Assembly: GCF_014643455.1 (NCBI RefSeq)
Contig: NZ_BMJM01000016.1
Location: forward strand, 1 to 42,081
From: Sandarakinorhabdus glacialis
Lineage (GTDB): Bacteria; Pseudomonadota; Alphaproteobacteria; Sphingomonadales; Sphingomonadaceae
DNA length: 42,081 nucleotides
Direction of reading: 5' to 3'
The translations under genes and the position numbers were made by a program. The first letter of the stretch is position 1, and each line of letters begins with the position of its first letter. This document shows, one piece after another, positions 22,793 through 31,810 of the stretch. The notes beneath the pieces were generated by a model. It saw nothing but the letters and a program-made list of their open reading frames with translations, did no database searches and was not told the DNA's origin.

Positions 22793-24217
22793 ATGGCCGA
22801 TACGAAGATGCTCAAGTTCACCGATCGGACGCAGGCCTACCCGGCCAAGCGTGCTGCCGACGAGCGCACCAGCGACTTCCTCGAAATCGCGCGCCCCTAC
22901 ATCATCGCCAAGGCCGAGGAGCAGGCCGCGCGCTGCTCACAATGCGGCGTGCCATTCTGCCAGGTCCATTGCCCGCTTCACAACAACATCCCCGACTGGC
23001 TCAAGCTGACCGCCGAAGGCCGGCTCGAGGAAGCCTATGAACTTTCCGCAGCGACCAGCACGATGCCCGAGATCTGCGGACGCATTTGCCCGCAGGACCG
23101 CCTCTGCGAAGGCAATTGCGTCATCGAAAAGGACTTCGGCAGCGTCACCATCGGCTCGGTCGAAAAATTCATCACCGACACCGCCTGGGAAAACGGCTGG
23201 GTCAAGCCGGTGCGCATCGTCGCCGATCGCTCGTCGCAGTCGGTCGGCATCATCGGCGCCGGCCCCGCCGGGCTAAGCACCGCCGAATACCTCCGCGTCA
23301 AGGGCTACGAGGTCCATGTCTATGATCGCTACGACCGCGCCGGCGGCTTGCTTACCTATGGCATCCCCGGTTTCAAGCTGGAAAAGTTCGTCGTCATGCG
23401 CCGCGTCGAGCGCCTGCGCGAAGCCGGCATCGTCTTTCACCAGGATTTCGAAGTCGGCCGCGACGCCAGCCTCGCCGAACTCCGCAATCGCCACGATGCG
23501 CTGCTGGTCGCCACCGGCGTCTACAAGCCGCGAAGTGTCGATGTCCCGGGCGCCGATACCGCGGGCGTCGTCGAGGCACTCGATTTCCTGACGGCCTCTA
23601 ACCGCGCCGGTTTCGGCGACACCGTGCCAAACGCCGCCGGCTTCGACGCTGCGGGCAAGCATGTCGTCGTCATCGGCGGCGGCGACACCGCTATGGATTG
23701 CGTCCGCACCGCAATTCGGCAGGGAGCTGCCAGCGTCAAATGCCTGTATCGCCGCGACCGCGCCAACATGCCCGGCTCGATCCGCGAAGTCACCCACGCC
23801 GAGGAGGAAGGCGTCGAGTTTGTCTGGCTCGCCGCGCCCGCATCGATTTCGGGCGGCGAAGTCCGCGCCACGCGGATGCGCCTCGGCCAGGCCGGCCCCG
23901 ATGGCCGCCGCGCGCCTGAAATCGACCCCAGCGCCGAATTCACCGCCCGTGCTGATCTCGTCATTAAGGCGCTTGGCTTCGATGCGGAGGATTTGCCCGG
24001 CCTGTTCGGCGCTCCCGACCTCGGCGTCACCCGCTGGGGCACGCTGCGCATCGATCACAAGACGATGATGACCTCGCTGCCCGGCGTGTTCGCCGCCGGC
24101 GACATCGTCCGCGGCGCCAGCCTGGTCGTCTGGGCAGTGCGCGACGGGCGTGACGTGGCCACGCATATGCATCAATATCTGCGCGCCAATGCCGCCGCCA
24201 CGGCGCGCGCGGCCTGA
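22793..24217 (+). CDS. gltD: Glutamate synthase small (beta) subunit
   Basis: The NADPH-oxidising subunit of GOGAT passes electrons from NADPH through FAD and iron-sulfur centres to the large subunit. Cysteines for two [4Fe-4S] clusters appear in CSQCGVPFCQVHCPLHNNIPDWLKL and ICGRICPQDRLCEGNCVIE. The FAD motif is VGIIGAGPAGLSTAEYL, with GGLLTYGIPGFKLEK. The NADPH motif is VVVIGGGDTAMDCVRTAI. GVFAAGDIVRGASLVVWAVRDGR closes the second FAD region. The length of 474 aa is typical. It precedes a DUF2059 gene and gltB, the reverse of the enterobacterial gltB-gltD order. AAGGGGCGG lies before the ATG. Confidence 0.97.
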   Translation: MADTKMLKFTDRTQAYPAKRAADERTSDFLEIARPYIIAKAEEQAARCSQCGVPFCQVHCPLHNNIPDWLKLTAEGRLEEAYELSAATSTMPEICGRICPQDRLCEGNCVIEKDFGSVTIGSVEKFITDTAWENGWVKPVRIVADRSSQSVGIIGAGPAGLSTAEYLRVKGYEVHVYDRYDRAGGLLTYGIPGFKLEKFVVMRRVERLREAGIVFHQDFEVGRDASLAELRNRHDALLVATGVYKPRSVDVPGADTAGVVEALDFLTASNRAGFGDTVPNAAGFDAAGKHVVVIGGGDTAMDCVRTAIRQGAASVKCLYRRDRANMPGSIREVTHAEEEGVEFVWLAAPASISGGEVRATRMRLGQAGPDGRRAPEIDPSAEFTARADLVIKALGFDAEDLPGLFGAPDLGVTRWGTLRIDHKTMMTSLPGVFAAGDIVRGASLVVWAVRDGRDVATHMHQYLRANAAATARAA

Positions 24218-24236
24218 CCTGCCAGGAGACTGTTGA

Positions 24237-24800
24237 ATGATTTCGTTTATCGTCGCTGCCGTCGCTGCCGTCGCCCAGCCTGCAGCAAAACCCGTCGACC
24301 CGGCCGCGCTTGCAGCTGCCACGGCGCTGGTCCAGCAGCTCGACGTGCGCGGCCAGATCAGCCGCGGCATGGCCCAGAACGTCCAGGCGATGAAATCGGG
24401 CGTCGCCCTGCGCGCCATGCTCGCCCAGCAGCCGGGCTTTGCACAAGCCTATCAGGCCAACCGCGCCAAGTTCGACCCGGTCCTGCAAAAGGCCGGCGGC
24501 ATCCAGGCCGAAATCGCGCAAAAAGTCATCAACGACAACATCAACGCCGTCGTTGCCGAATCGGCGCGCGCCTATGCCCGCAACTACACCGCCGCCGAGC
24601 TGAAGGGCCTGTCGGACTTCTACCGCAGCCCGCTCGGCCAGACCTTCCAGCGGAGCCAGCCGCAGGTGTCGGCCGAGATCGGCGCCGCCACCGGGCGCGC
24701 CATCGGCAGCAAGCTCGATGCCGCCATGCAGGCCAACTCGGCAAGGCTGCAGACCGCACTGGCACCGCTCAACGCCGCACCGCCGCCCAAGAAGAAATAG
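24237..24800 (+). CDS. DUF2059 exported protein (187 aa)
   Basis: A short hydrophobic signal (MISFIVAAVAAVAQPAAK) suggests export to the periplasm. The rest is a helical DUF2059 domain: RAMLAQQPGFAQAYQANR, AEIAQKVINDNINAVVAESARAYARNYTAAELKGLSDFYRSPLGQTFQRSQPQV, with the 'YT..EL..l..FY.s..G..' signature, and a basic Lys-rich end. No enzymatic function is known for the family. It is placed 19 bases after gltD and 11 bases before gltB, so it is almost certainly co-transcribed with both, although nothing links it biochemically to glutamate synthase. Confidence 0.85.
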   Translation: MISFIVAAVAAVAQPAAKPVDPAALAAATALVQQLDVRGQISRGMAQNVQAMKSGVALRAMLAQQPGFAQAYQANRAKFDPVLQKAGGIQAEIAQKVINDNINAVVAESARAYARNYTAAELKGLSDFYRSPLGQTFQRSQPQVSAEIGAATGRAIGSKLDAAMQANSARLQTALAPLNAAPPPKKK

Positions 24801-24811
24801 GACACGTCCTG

Positions 24812-27800
24812 ATGACCAGCTCCTTTACCGCTTCTGCCGCCGAGCGTGCCCGCATCGCCGAAGTCGGCATGTATCGCCCCGACATGGAGTCCGATGCCTG
24901 CGGTGTCGGGCTGATCGCCGCGACCGACGGCAAGGCCTCGCGCCGCGTCGTCATCGCCGGCATCGAGGCACTGAAGGCGGTCTGGCATCGCGGCGCGGTC
25001 GACGCCGATGGCAAGACCGGCGACGGCGCCGGCATCCTGACCGAGCTGCCGCTCGATTTTTTCCACGAGCATATCGACCGCGCCGGCCACAAGCCCAAGC
25101 CGAACCTGCTCGCCGTCGGCCAGGTCTTCCTGCCGCGCACCGATCTCGCCGCCCAGGAAACCTGCCGCACCATTGTCGAATCAGAGATCATCGGCTTTGG
25201 CTACAAGGTCTATGGCTGGCGCCAGGTGCCGGTCGACGTCTCGGTCATCGGCGAAAAGGCGATGCAGTCGCGCCCCGAGATCGAGCAGATCATGATCGCC
25301 GGGCCGATGCCGGGACCCGGCGCCATCGATGCCTTCGAAAAGGACCTTTACCTCATCCGCCGCCGGATCGAGAAAAAGGTCATCGAGGCGCAGACCCAGG
25401 GCTTCTACATCTGCTCGCTGTCGGCGCGCTCGATCATCTACAAGGGCCTATTCCTCGCCGAGGAACTGTCGGTCTTCTACCCCGACCTCATGGACGAGCG
25501 CTTTGTCTCGCGCTTCGCCATCTATCACCAGCGCTACAGCACCAACACCTTCCCGCAATGGTGGCTGGCCCAGCCGTTCCGCTGCCTCGCCCATAACGGC
25601 GAGATCAACACCGTCCGCGGCAACACCAACTGGATGAAAAGCCACGAGATCAAGATGGCCGCCCGGGCCTTCGGCGAACATTCCGAGGACATCAAGCCGC
25701 TGATCCCCGCCGGTGCGTCCGACACCGCGGCGCTCGATGCGGTGTTCGAGGCGTTCGTGCGCTCGGGCCGCGACGGTCCGACCGCCAAGCTGATGCTGAT
25801 CCCGCAGGCGTGGCAGAAGGACGACACGCTGCCCGCCCATCACCGCGACATGTATGCCTTTTTCGCCAGCATCATGGAGCCCTGGGACGGCCCGGCGGCG
25901 CTCGCCATGACCGATGGCCGCTGGGTCATCGCCGGGCTCGATCGAAACGCGCTGCGGCCGATGCGCTATGCGCTGACCCGCGACAACCTGCTGGTGACCG
26001 GCTCCGAGGCGGGCATGGTCGTCATTCCCGAGGCCGACATGCTCTACAAGGGCGCGCTCGGGCCGGGCGAGATGATCGCCGTCGACCTTGACGGCGAAAT
26101 CGGCGAAACGCCCAAATTCTATACCGATCGCGCCATCAAGGATCGTATCGCCGGCGCCGCCAACTATGCCGAAAAGGTCGCCGGGTTCACGACCTTCGCC
26201 TCGATGGCCGGGCACGATGCCAACCAGCCTGCCGCCGCCTATGCCCGCGACGAACTGCGGCGCCGCCAAGTTGCGGCCGGCCAATCGATGGAAGACATGG
26301 AACTGTTGCTGGCCCCGATGGTCGAGGACGCCAAGGAAGCGACCGGCAGCATGGGCGACGATGCGCCGCTCGCCGTCATTTCCGAAAATCCGCGCAACCT
26401 GGCGCATTTCTTCCGTCAGAACTTCAGCCAGGTCACCAACCCGCCGATCGACTCGCTGCGCGAAACCCACGTCATGAGCCTGAAGACGCGGTTCTCGAAC
26501 CTCGGCAACATCCTCGATGGCGGCGCCAGCCAGAAGGGCGTCATGGTCATCGACACGCCCGTCATGACCAACATGGGCTGGAACGTCCTCAAGGCGCATT
26601 TCGGTAAGCAGGCGGCGGTCATCGATTGCTGCTTCGACATCCATGGCGGCCCGGAGGCGCTGCGTGCCGCCATCGCCCGCGTCCGCGCCGAGGCGGAAAC
26701 CGCCGTCCGCTCGGGCAAGAGCCAGCTTTTCCTCACCGACGAGGACCAGTCCGCCCAGCGCGCCGGCATCTCGATGATCCTCGCCGCCGCCGGCGTCCAC
26801 ACGCACCTGGTGCGCAAGGGCCTGCGCACCTTCGCATCGATCAACGTGCGCTCGGCCGAAGCGCTCGATACGCATTATTTCGCCGTGCTGATCGGTGTCG
26901 GCGCCACGACCGTCAATGCCTATCTGACACAGGAAGCGATCGCCGACCGGCACGCCCGCGGGCTTTTCGGGGCGCTGACCTACGACGAATGCGTCGGCCG
27001 CTATCGCAAGGCGATCGAGGATGGCCTGCTCAAGATCATGGCCAAGATGGGCATTGCGGTGATCTCGTCGTACCGCGGCGGCTACAACTTCGAAGCCGTC
27101 GGACTCAGCCGCGCGCTGGTCAACGACTTCTTCCCCGGCATGCCGTCGAAAATCTCGGGCGAGGGTTTCGACTCGCTGTTCATCAACGCCCAGATGCGCC
27201 ACGACCGCGCCTTTGACGAGGACGTCATCGCGCTGCCGATCGGCGGGCTTTACCGTTATCGCGCCGGATCCGAAGACCATGCCTATCAGGCCGGGCTGAT
27301 CCATCTGCTCCAGCACGCCGTCGGCACCGACAGCTATTCCGACTATCTCAAATTCTCGCGCGCCGTTCGCGAACAGCCGCCGATTGCGCTTCGCGACCTG
27401 CTCGATTTCGCCGAAACGACTTCAATCCCAGTCGAGCACGTCGAATCGATCACCGAGATCCGCAAACGCTTCGTCACGCCGGGAATGAGCCTCGGCGCGC
27501 TGTCGCCCGAAGCCCATGAAACCCTCGCCATCGCCATGAACCGCATCGGCGCCAAGGCGGTCAGCGGCGAGGGCGGCGAGGATCGCAAGCGCTTCACGCC
27601 CTACGAAAACGGCGACAACGCCAATTCGGTGGTCAAGCAGATCGCCTCGGGGCGGTTCGGCGTCACCGCCGAATATCTGAATGCCTGCGAGGAAATCGAG
27701 ATCAAGGTCGCGCAGGGCGCCAAGCCCGGCGAGGGCGGGCAATTGCCCGGCTTCAAGGTGTCGGAACTGATCGCCCGGCTGCGTCACGCGACTCCCGGCG

Positions 27801-29359
27801 TCAGCCTGATCTCGCCGCCGCCGCACCATGATATCTATTCGATCGAAGACCTGGCGCAGCTCATCTACGATCTCAAGCAGATCAATCCACGCGCCCGGGT
27901 CGGGGTCAAGCTCGTCAGCGCCGCCGGCATCGGCACGATCGCCGCCGGTGTCGCCAAGGCGCATGCCGATTTCATCCTCGTCGCCGGCCATGTCGGCGGC
28001 ACCGCCGCGTCACCGCAGACCAGCATCAAATACGCCGGGACGCCGTGGGAAATGGGCCTGTCCGAGGTCAACCAGGTGCTGACGCTCAACGGCCTGCGCC
28101 ACCGCGTCAAGCTGCGCACCGATGGCGGGTTGAAGACTGGCCGCGACATCGTCATCGCCGCCATATTGGGTGCCGAGGAATATGGCATCGGCACGCTGTC
28201 ATTGGTCGCCATGGGCTGCATCATGGTCCGCCAGTGCCATTCGAACACCTGCCCGGTCGGCGTCTGCTCGCAGGACGAGGCGCTGCGCGCCAAGTTCGAC
28301 GGCACGCCGGAAAAGGTCATCAACCTGATGAGCTTTATCGCCGAGGAAGTCCGCGAGATCCTCGCCCGGCTCGGGGTGAAGTCGCTGAACGACGTCATCG
28401 GCCGCACCGAGCTGCTGCGCCAGGTCAGCCGCGGCGCCGAACATCTCGACGACCTCGACCTGAACCCGATCCTCGCCAAGGTCGATGCGCCCGATCACAT
28501 GCGCCGCTTCGGCATCGCGGGGCATCGCAACGAAGTCCCCGACAGCCTCGACGCCGACATGATCCGTGACGCCGAGCAATTGTTCAGCCGCGGCGAGAAG
28601 ATGCAGCTGACCTATTCGGTGCGCAACACCCACCGCGCCGTCGGCACCCGGCTGAGCTCGGAGATCACCCGCAAGTTCGGCATGACCGGTCTCCAGCCGG
28701 GGCATGTCCAGATCCGCCTGCGCGGGTCGGCCGGGCAGTCGCTCGGGGCATTCGCCGTCCAGGGCATCCGCCTCGAAGTCTTCGGCGAGGCCAACGACTA
28801 TGTCGGCAAGGGCCTGTCGGGAGCAACGATCGTGGTTCGCCCGATGGTGTCGTCGCCGCTGGCCAGCCAGGACAATGCCATCATCGGTAACACCGTGCTT
28901 TACGGCGCCACCTCGGGACGCCTGTTCGCAGCGGGCCGGGCTGGCGAGCGTTTCGCCGTCCGCAACTCCGGCGCGACGGTCGTCATCGAGGGCTGCGGCG
29001 CCAACGGCTGCGAATACATGACCGGCGGCACGGCGGTCGTGCTGGGCCGCGTCGGCGACAATTTCGCCGCCGGGATGAGCGGCGGCATGGCGTTCGTCTA
29101 TGATTTCGACGGCGACTTCCCGATCCGCGTCAACAATGAGTCGGTCGTCATCAACCGCCTCGCCAGCGCGCACTGGACCGGCGTTGTCCATGACCTGATT
29201 GCCGAACATGCTCGCGAGACCGGGTCGAAATGGTCGGCCGGGCTGCTCGCCGGATGGGACCGGACCCAAGCGCATATCTGGCAGGTCTGTCCGCGCGAGA
29301 TGCTGTCGCGGCTGGCTTATCCACTTGACGACATTTCGCTGTCGGTGGCCGCCGAATAG
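24812..29359 (+). CDS. gltB: Glutamate synthase large (alpha) subunit
   Basis: The large subunit of NADPH-GOGAT makes two glutamates from glutamine and 2-oxoglutarate. The glutaminase domain begins with Cys 30 in MESDACGVGLI, which becomes the N-terminal nucleophile after removal of a 29-residue propeptide. The domain continues with HQRYSTNTFPQWWLAQPFRCLAHNGEINT. The FMN-binding synthase domain has GGEDRKRFTPYENGDNANSVVKQIASGRFGV and GGTAASPQTSIKYAG. The [3Fe-4S] cysteines are in CIMVRQCHSNTCPVGVC. The C-terminal GXGXG helix domain (GGTAVVLGRVGDNFAAGMSGGMAFVYD) is complete. At 1515 aa the length is normal. I start at ATG 24812; an open frame to 24233 is only read-through of the DUF2059 gene. 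Confidence 0.97.
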   Translation: MTSSFTASAAERARIAEVGMYRPDMESDACGVGLIAATDGKASRRVVIAGIEALKAVWHRGAVDADGKTGDGAGILTELPLDFFHEHIDRAGHKPKPNLLAVGQVFLPRTDLAAQETCRTIVESEIIGFGYKVYGWRQVPVDVSVIGEKAMQSRPEIEQIMIAGPMPGPGAIDAFEKDLYLIRRRIEKKVIEAQTQGFYICSLSARSIIYKGLFLAEELSVFYPDLMDERFVSRFAIYHQRYSTNTFPQWWLAQPFRCLAHNGEINTVRGNTNWMKSHEIKMAARAFGEHSEDIKPLIPAGASDTAALDAVFEAFVRSGRDGPTAKLMLIPQAWQKDDTLPAHHRDMYAFFASIMEPWDGPAALAMTDGRWVIAGLDRNALRPMRYALTRDNLLVTGSEAGMVVIPEADMLYKGALGPGEMIAVDLDGEIGETPKFYTDRAIKDRIAGAANYAEKVAGFTTFASMAGHDANQPAAAYARDELRRRQVAAGQSMEDMELLLAPMVEDAKEATGSMGDDAPLAVISENPRNLAHFFRQNFSQVTNPPIDSLRETHVMSLKTRFSNLGNILDGGASQKGVMVIDTPVMTNMGWNVLKAHFGKQAAVIDCCFDIHGGPEALRAAIARVRAEAETAVRSGKSQLFLTDEDQSAQRAGISMILAAAGVHTHLVRKGLRTFASINVRSAEALDTHYFAVLIGVGATTVNAYLTQEAIADRHARGLFGALTYDECVGRYRKAIEDGLLKIMAKMGIAVISSYRGGYNFEAVGLSRALVNDFFPGMPSKISGEGFDSLFINAQMRHDRAFDEDVIALPIGGLYRYRAGSEDHAYQAGLIHLLQHAVGTDSYSDYLKFSRAVREQPPIALRDLLDFAETTSIPVEHVESITEIRKRFVTPGMSLGALSPEAHETLAIAMNRIGAKAVSGEGGEDRKRFTPYENGDNANSVVKQIASGRFGVTAEYLNACEEIEIKVAQGAKPGEGGQLPGFKVSELIARLRHATPGVSLISPPPHHDIYSIEDLAQLIYDLKQINPRARVGVKLVSAAGIGTIAAGVAKAHADFILVAGHVGGTAASPQTSIKYAGTPWEMGLSEVNQVLTLNGLRHRVKLRTDGGLKTGRDIVIAAILGAEEYGIGTLSLVAMGCIMVRQCHSNTCPVGVCSQDEALRAKFDGTPEKVINLMSFIAEEVREILARLGVKSLNDVIGRTELLRQVSRGAEHLDDLDLNPILAKVDAPDHMRRFGIAGHRNEVPDSLDADMIRDAEQLFSRGEKMQLTYSVRNTHRAVGTRLSSEITRKFGMTGLQPGHVQIRLRGSAGQSLGAFAVQGIRLEVFGEANDYVGKGLSGATIVVRPMVSSPLASQDNAIIGNTVLYGATSGRLFAAGRAGERFAVRNSGATVVIEGCGANGCEYMTGGTAVVLGRVGDNFAAGMSGGMAFVYDFDGDFPIRVNNESVVINRLASAHWTGVVHDLIAEHARETGSKWSAGLLAGWDRTQAHIWQVCPREMLSRLAYPLDDISLSVAAE

Positions 29360-29370
29360 GCGGAATTGTA

Positions 29371-29410
29371 TCGGGTGTGCCTTCTCCCTATCTAGGGCGG
29401 GCACACCCGA
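29371..29410. terminator. 11-bp stem hairpin after gltB
   Basis: TCGGGTGTGCC (29371-29381) pairs perfectly with GGCACACCCGA (29400-29410) across an 18-base loop. It begins 11 bases after the gltB stop. There is no T-run, so factor-dependent termination or protection of the long gltD-gltB mRNA from 3' decay is most likely. The next gene starts just 10 bases beyond. Confidence 0.5.
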
Positions 29411-29419
29411 GGACGCAGC

Positions 29420-29713
29420 ATGGCCGACAACAAGCAGGATCCCCTTATCGCCAGCCTGATGGCGCTTGCCGTCAGCGCTGCACCGCTGATCCAGCGGGCG
29501 CGGGAATCGGGAATGTTCAAGGCCGGCACGCGCGAGCAGGCTGCCGCCGAGACGATCGTCGACGTGCCGCCGGCGATGCCCGAGGCCGAGCCTGTCGATC
29601 AGGCCGCCCACAAGGCGGCGCTGCACGACATCATCGTCTCGCAGGCGGTCAAGATCGCGGCGCTGGAGGCCGAGATTGCGCAATTGACGAAAGTCAAACG
29701 TCACAAGAATTAG
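29420..29713 (+). CDS. Small acidic protein of unknown function (97 aa)
   Basis: I do not recognise a family. A hydrophobic stretch LIASLMALAVSAAPLIQRAR near the N terminus could be an amphipathic helix or weak membrane anchor. The middle is Pro/Glu-rich, and a C-terminal helix (ALHDIIVSQAVKIAALEAEIAQLTKVKRHKN) has the heptad pattern of a coiled coil. It is separated from gltB only by the hairpin and from the transferase gene by 66 bases on the same strand. Confidence 0.6.
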   Translation: MADNKQDPLIASLMALAVSAAPLIQRARESGMFKAGTREQAAAETIVDVPPAMPEAEPVDQAAHKAALHDIIVSQAVKIAALEAEIAQLTKVKRHKN

Positions 29714-29779
29714 AGGCATTTATGTGCCTGCTGCCTCTTCCCCCGGCGCGCCAGTTCGTTAAGACTGTATTTCCGAATA

Positions 29780-30445
29780 ATGTGGCGCCTCTATCAATAT
29801 ACCCTTTGCCCGTTCAGTCGTAAGGTTCGCTTTGCCTGCGCGGTAAAGGGCGTGACCGTCGAGCTGGTCGATGAATTTCCCTGGGACCGCCGCGATGGTT
29901 TTGCCGCGCTCAACCCGGCCGGGCAGACGCCGGTGTTGCAGAATTCCAGCGTCACGCTCGTCGATTCCGCCGCGATCTGCGACTATCTTGAGGAAACCAT
30001 CGAGCGGACGCCGCTGCTCGGTGCCGGGCCCGAGGAACGTGCGGAATCGCGGCGGCTGATCGCCTGGTTCGACCAGAAATTCTATGGCGAAGTTACGGCG
30101 CCGTTGCTGTCCGAACGCATGTACAAACGGCTTTTTACTCGCGAGGCGCCCGACGCCGCTGCCATCCGAAGCGCGGCGCGTAACGCCGAGGCCCACCTCG
30201 ACTATCTCGACTTCCTGCTCGATCGGCGGCGCTGGCTGTCGGGGCCGGCGTTCGGGCTCGCTGATATCGCGGCGGTGGCGCAGGTTTCGGTCGCCGATTA
30301 TCTCGGGGCAATCGAATGGGACGGCCATGACCCGGCACGGACCTGGTATTCGGCGATCAAGTCGCGGCCCACGTTCCGCCCGTTGCTGCAGGAGCGGATG
30401 GAGGGCCTGCCGCCGCCTTCGCACTACGACAAGCTCGATTTCTAG
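29780..30445 (+). CDS. Glutathione S-transferase family protein (221 aa)
   Basis: This is a cytosolic GST-fold protein. The N-terminal thioredoxin-like domain has LYQYTLCPFSRKVRFACAVKG with a Cys near residue 10 in the active-site position of omega/beta-like GSTs. NPAGQTPVL gives the cis-Pro of the glutathione site, and VDSAAICDYLEE holds the typical Ser. The C-terminal helical domain includes LSGPAFGLADIAAVAQVSVADYLG with the conserved LADIAA (N-capping Asp). Substrate is unknown; stress protection or a reductive step in metabolism are both possible. Confidence 0.88.
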   Translation: MWRLYQYTLCPFSRKVRFACAVKGVTVELVDEFPWDRRDGFAALNPAGQTPVLQNSSVTLVDSAAICDYLEETIERTPLLGAGPEERAESRRLIAWFDQKFYGEVTAPLLSERMYKRLFTREAPDAAAIRSAARNAEAHLDYLDFLLDRRRWLSGPAFGLADIAAVAQVSVADYLGAIEWDGHDPARTWYSAIKSRPTFRPLLQERMEGLPPPSHYDKLDF

Positions 30446-30643
30446 CGTCTGTCGGATCTCCGCCTTATTCGTTAACATTTTCCACATTTTCCGCTTTCGC
30501 CGGTTTTCGGCGGAGCGGGGAAATCCTTTCGAAGCGGCAGTGTGGAAGGGCGCGGGCGAGGGCGGTGTATTCGTAACGGAAAAGCCGCATGTAGGACAGC
30601 GGCGACAATGCCGTAGCCGTGTCGCCGCAAGGAAATGCCCCCT

Positions 30644-31789
30644 ATGACCGACGACGAACTTCACGGCCATTTGATCGGCCAGCAGGGCTCGCGCCACAGC
30701 CTCAATACGCCAGCGCTGGTAATCGACCGGGATGCGCTCGATCGCAACATCGCGGCGATGGCGCGGTATGCGGCAGCGCAAGGCGTGCACTTGCGACCCC
30801 ATGCCAAGACCCACAAAAGCCCCGACATCGCCAGGCGACAGCTTGCCGCCGGCGCCATCGGCATCTGCTGCGCCAAGATCGGCGAGGCCGAGGTGCTGGC
30901 GGACAATGGTGTCACCCACGGCCTGCACCTGACCTCCCCGCTGGTCTCGTCGCCGGCGATCGCCCGCCTGGTCGCACTCAACCAGCGCACCGACGGGTTG
31001 ATGTGCGTCGTCGACAATCCCGAGAATGTTCGCGCCCTGTCGGTGGCCGCGCACGCCTCGGGGAAATCCTTGAACGTGATCATCGATATCGATCCGGGCA
31101 TGCACCGCACTGGTGTCAATTCGGCAGAAGCCGCCGCCCGCCTGTTCGATGCCATCGAGCAAGCGGGCAGCCTCCACTATGCCGGCGTGCAATGCTATTG
31201 CGGCGCGCAGCAGCACATTGCCGACTTCGGCGACCGGCGCCGGGCAATGGAAGACCGCGCCGAGAATATCCGGTCGATCATCGCTGCTCTCACCCTGGTT
31301 GGCGGCAAGCCCGCAATCGTCACCGGCGGCGGCACGGGGACGCACCGCATCGACCCTGCCCTCGGACTTTTCACCGAGCTTCAGGTCGGCTCCTATGTCT
31401 TCATGGATGGCGAATATCTTGCCTGCGACCTGACCGGCGATGACCAGCCGGCGCCGTTCGAAACCGCCCTGATGGTCGATGCACGCGTGGTCAGTGCGAA
31501 TACGCCCGGAATGGTGACGCTTGATGCCGGCATCAAGGCCTTCGCGACCGACGCCGGCAATCCTGCCGTGGTCTCCGGCGCGCCAGCGGGATCGACCTAT
31601 CGCTTCATGGGCGACGAGCATGGCGCGCTTCTGCTGCCGGACCGGGGCACCCTGCCGCTCGGGCACATCGTCACCCTGGCGGCGCCGCACTGCGATCCCA
31701 CCGTCAATCTATACGACACCTACCACGTCGTCGAAGGCGACACGCTGCGCATGCTTTGGCCGGTCGCCGCGCGCGGCCGGTCACGCTGA
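30644..31789 (+). CDS. DSD1 family PLP enzyme (D-serine dehydratase / D-threonine aldolase type)
   Basis: This is a fold-type III PLP enzyme of the alanine-racemase N-domain group. The start TPALVIDRDALDRNIAAMARYAAAQGVHLRPHAKTHKSP carries the PLP-binding Lys in HAKTHK. The middle has CYCGAQQHIADFGDRRRAMEDRAENIRSII and TGGGTGTHRIDPALGLFTELQVGSYVFMDGEY. The C terminus has the zinc-type motif APHCDPTVNLYDTYHVVEGDTL, with His and Cys ligands as in D-serine dehydratase and D-threonine aldolase. The exact substrate is not decidable. I favour ATG 30644, with AAGGA about ten bases upstream; ATG 30635 sits directly on that sequence. Confidence 0.85.
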   Translation: MTDDELHGHLIGQQGSRHSLNTPALVIDRDALDRNIAAMARYAAAQGVHLRPHAKTHKSPDIARRQLAAGAIGICCAKIGEAEVLADNGVTHGLHLTSPLVSSPAIARLVALNQRTDGLMCVVDNPENVRALSVAAHASGKSLNVIIDIDPGMHRTGVNSAEAAARLFDAIEQAGSLHYAGVQCYCGAQQHIADFGDRRRAMEDRAENIRSIIAALTLVGGKPAIVTGGGTGTHRIDPALGLFTELQVGSYVFMDGEYLACDLTGDDQPAPFETALMVDARVVSANTPGMVTLDAGIKAFATDAGNPAVVSGAPAGSTYRFMGDEHGALLLPDRGTLPLGHIVTLAAPHCDPTVNLYDTYHVVEGDTLRMLWPVAARGRSR

Positions 31790-31810
31790 CCCTCCAGCCG
31801 CGTCCCCGAC

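Noticed and set aside
25448-27316. 622-codon open frame on the minus strand
   Set aside because: It is antisense to gltB; composition is repetitive in Gly, Val, Ala, Asp and His and no motif is present.
24233-29359. 1708-codon version of gltB
   Set aside because: The first 193 codons overlap the DUF2059 gene in another frame; the propeptide-plus-Cys start at 24812 fits the family.
28199-29719. 506-codon open frame on the minus strand
   Set aside because: It is antisense to the 3' third of gltB and the small gene after it; another high-GC shadow.
29759-31690. 643-codon open frame on the minus strand
   Set aside because: It runs opposite the glutathione transferase and DSD1 genes, both well supported on the plus strand.
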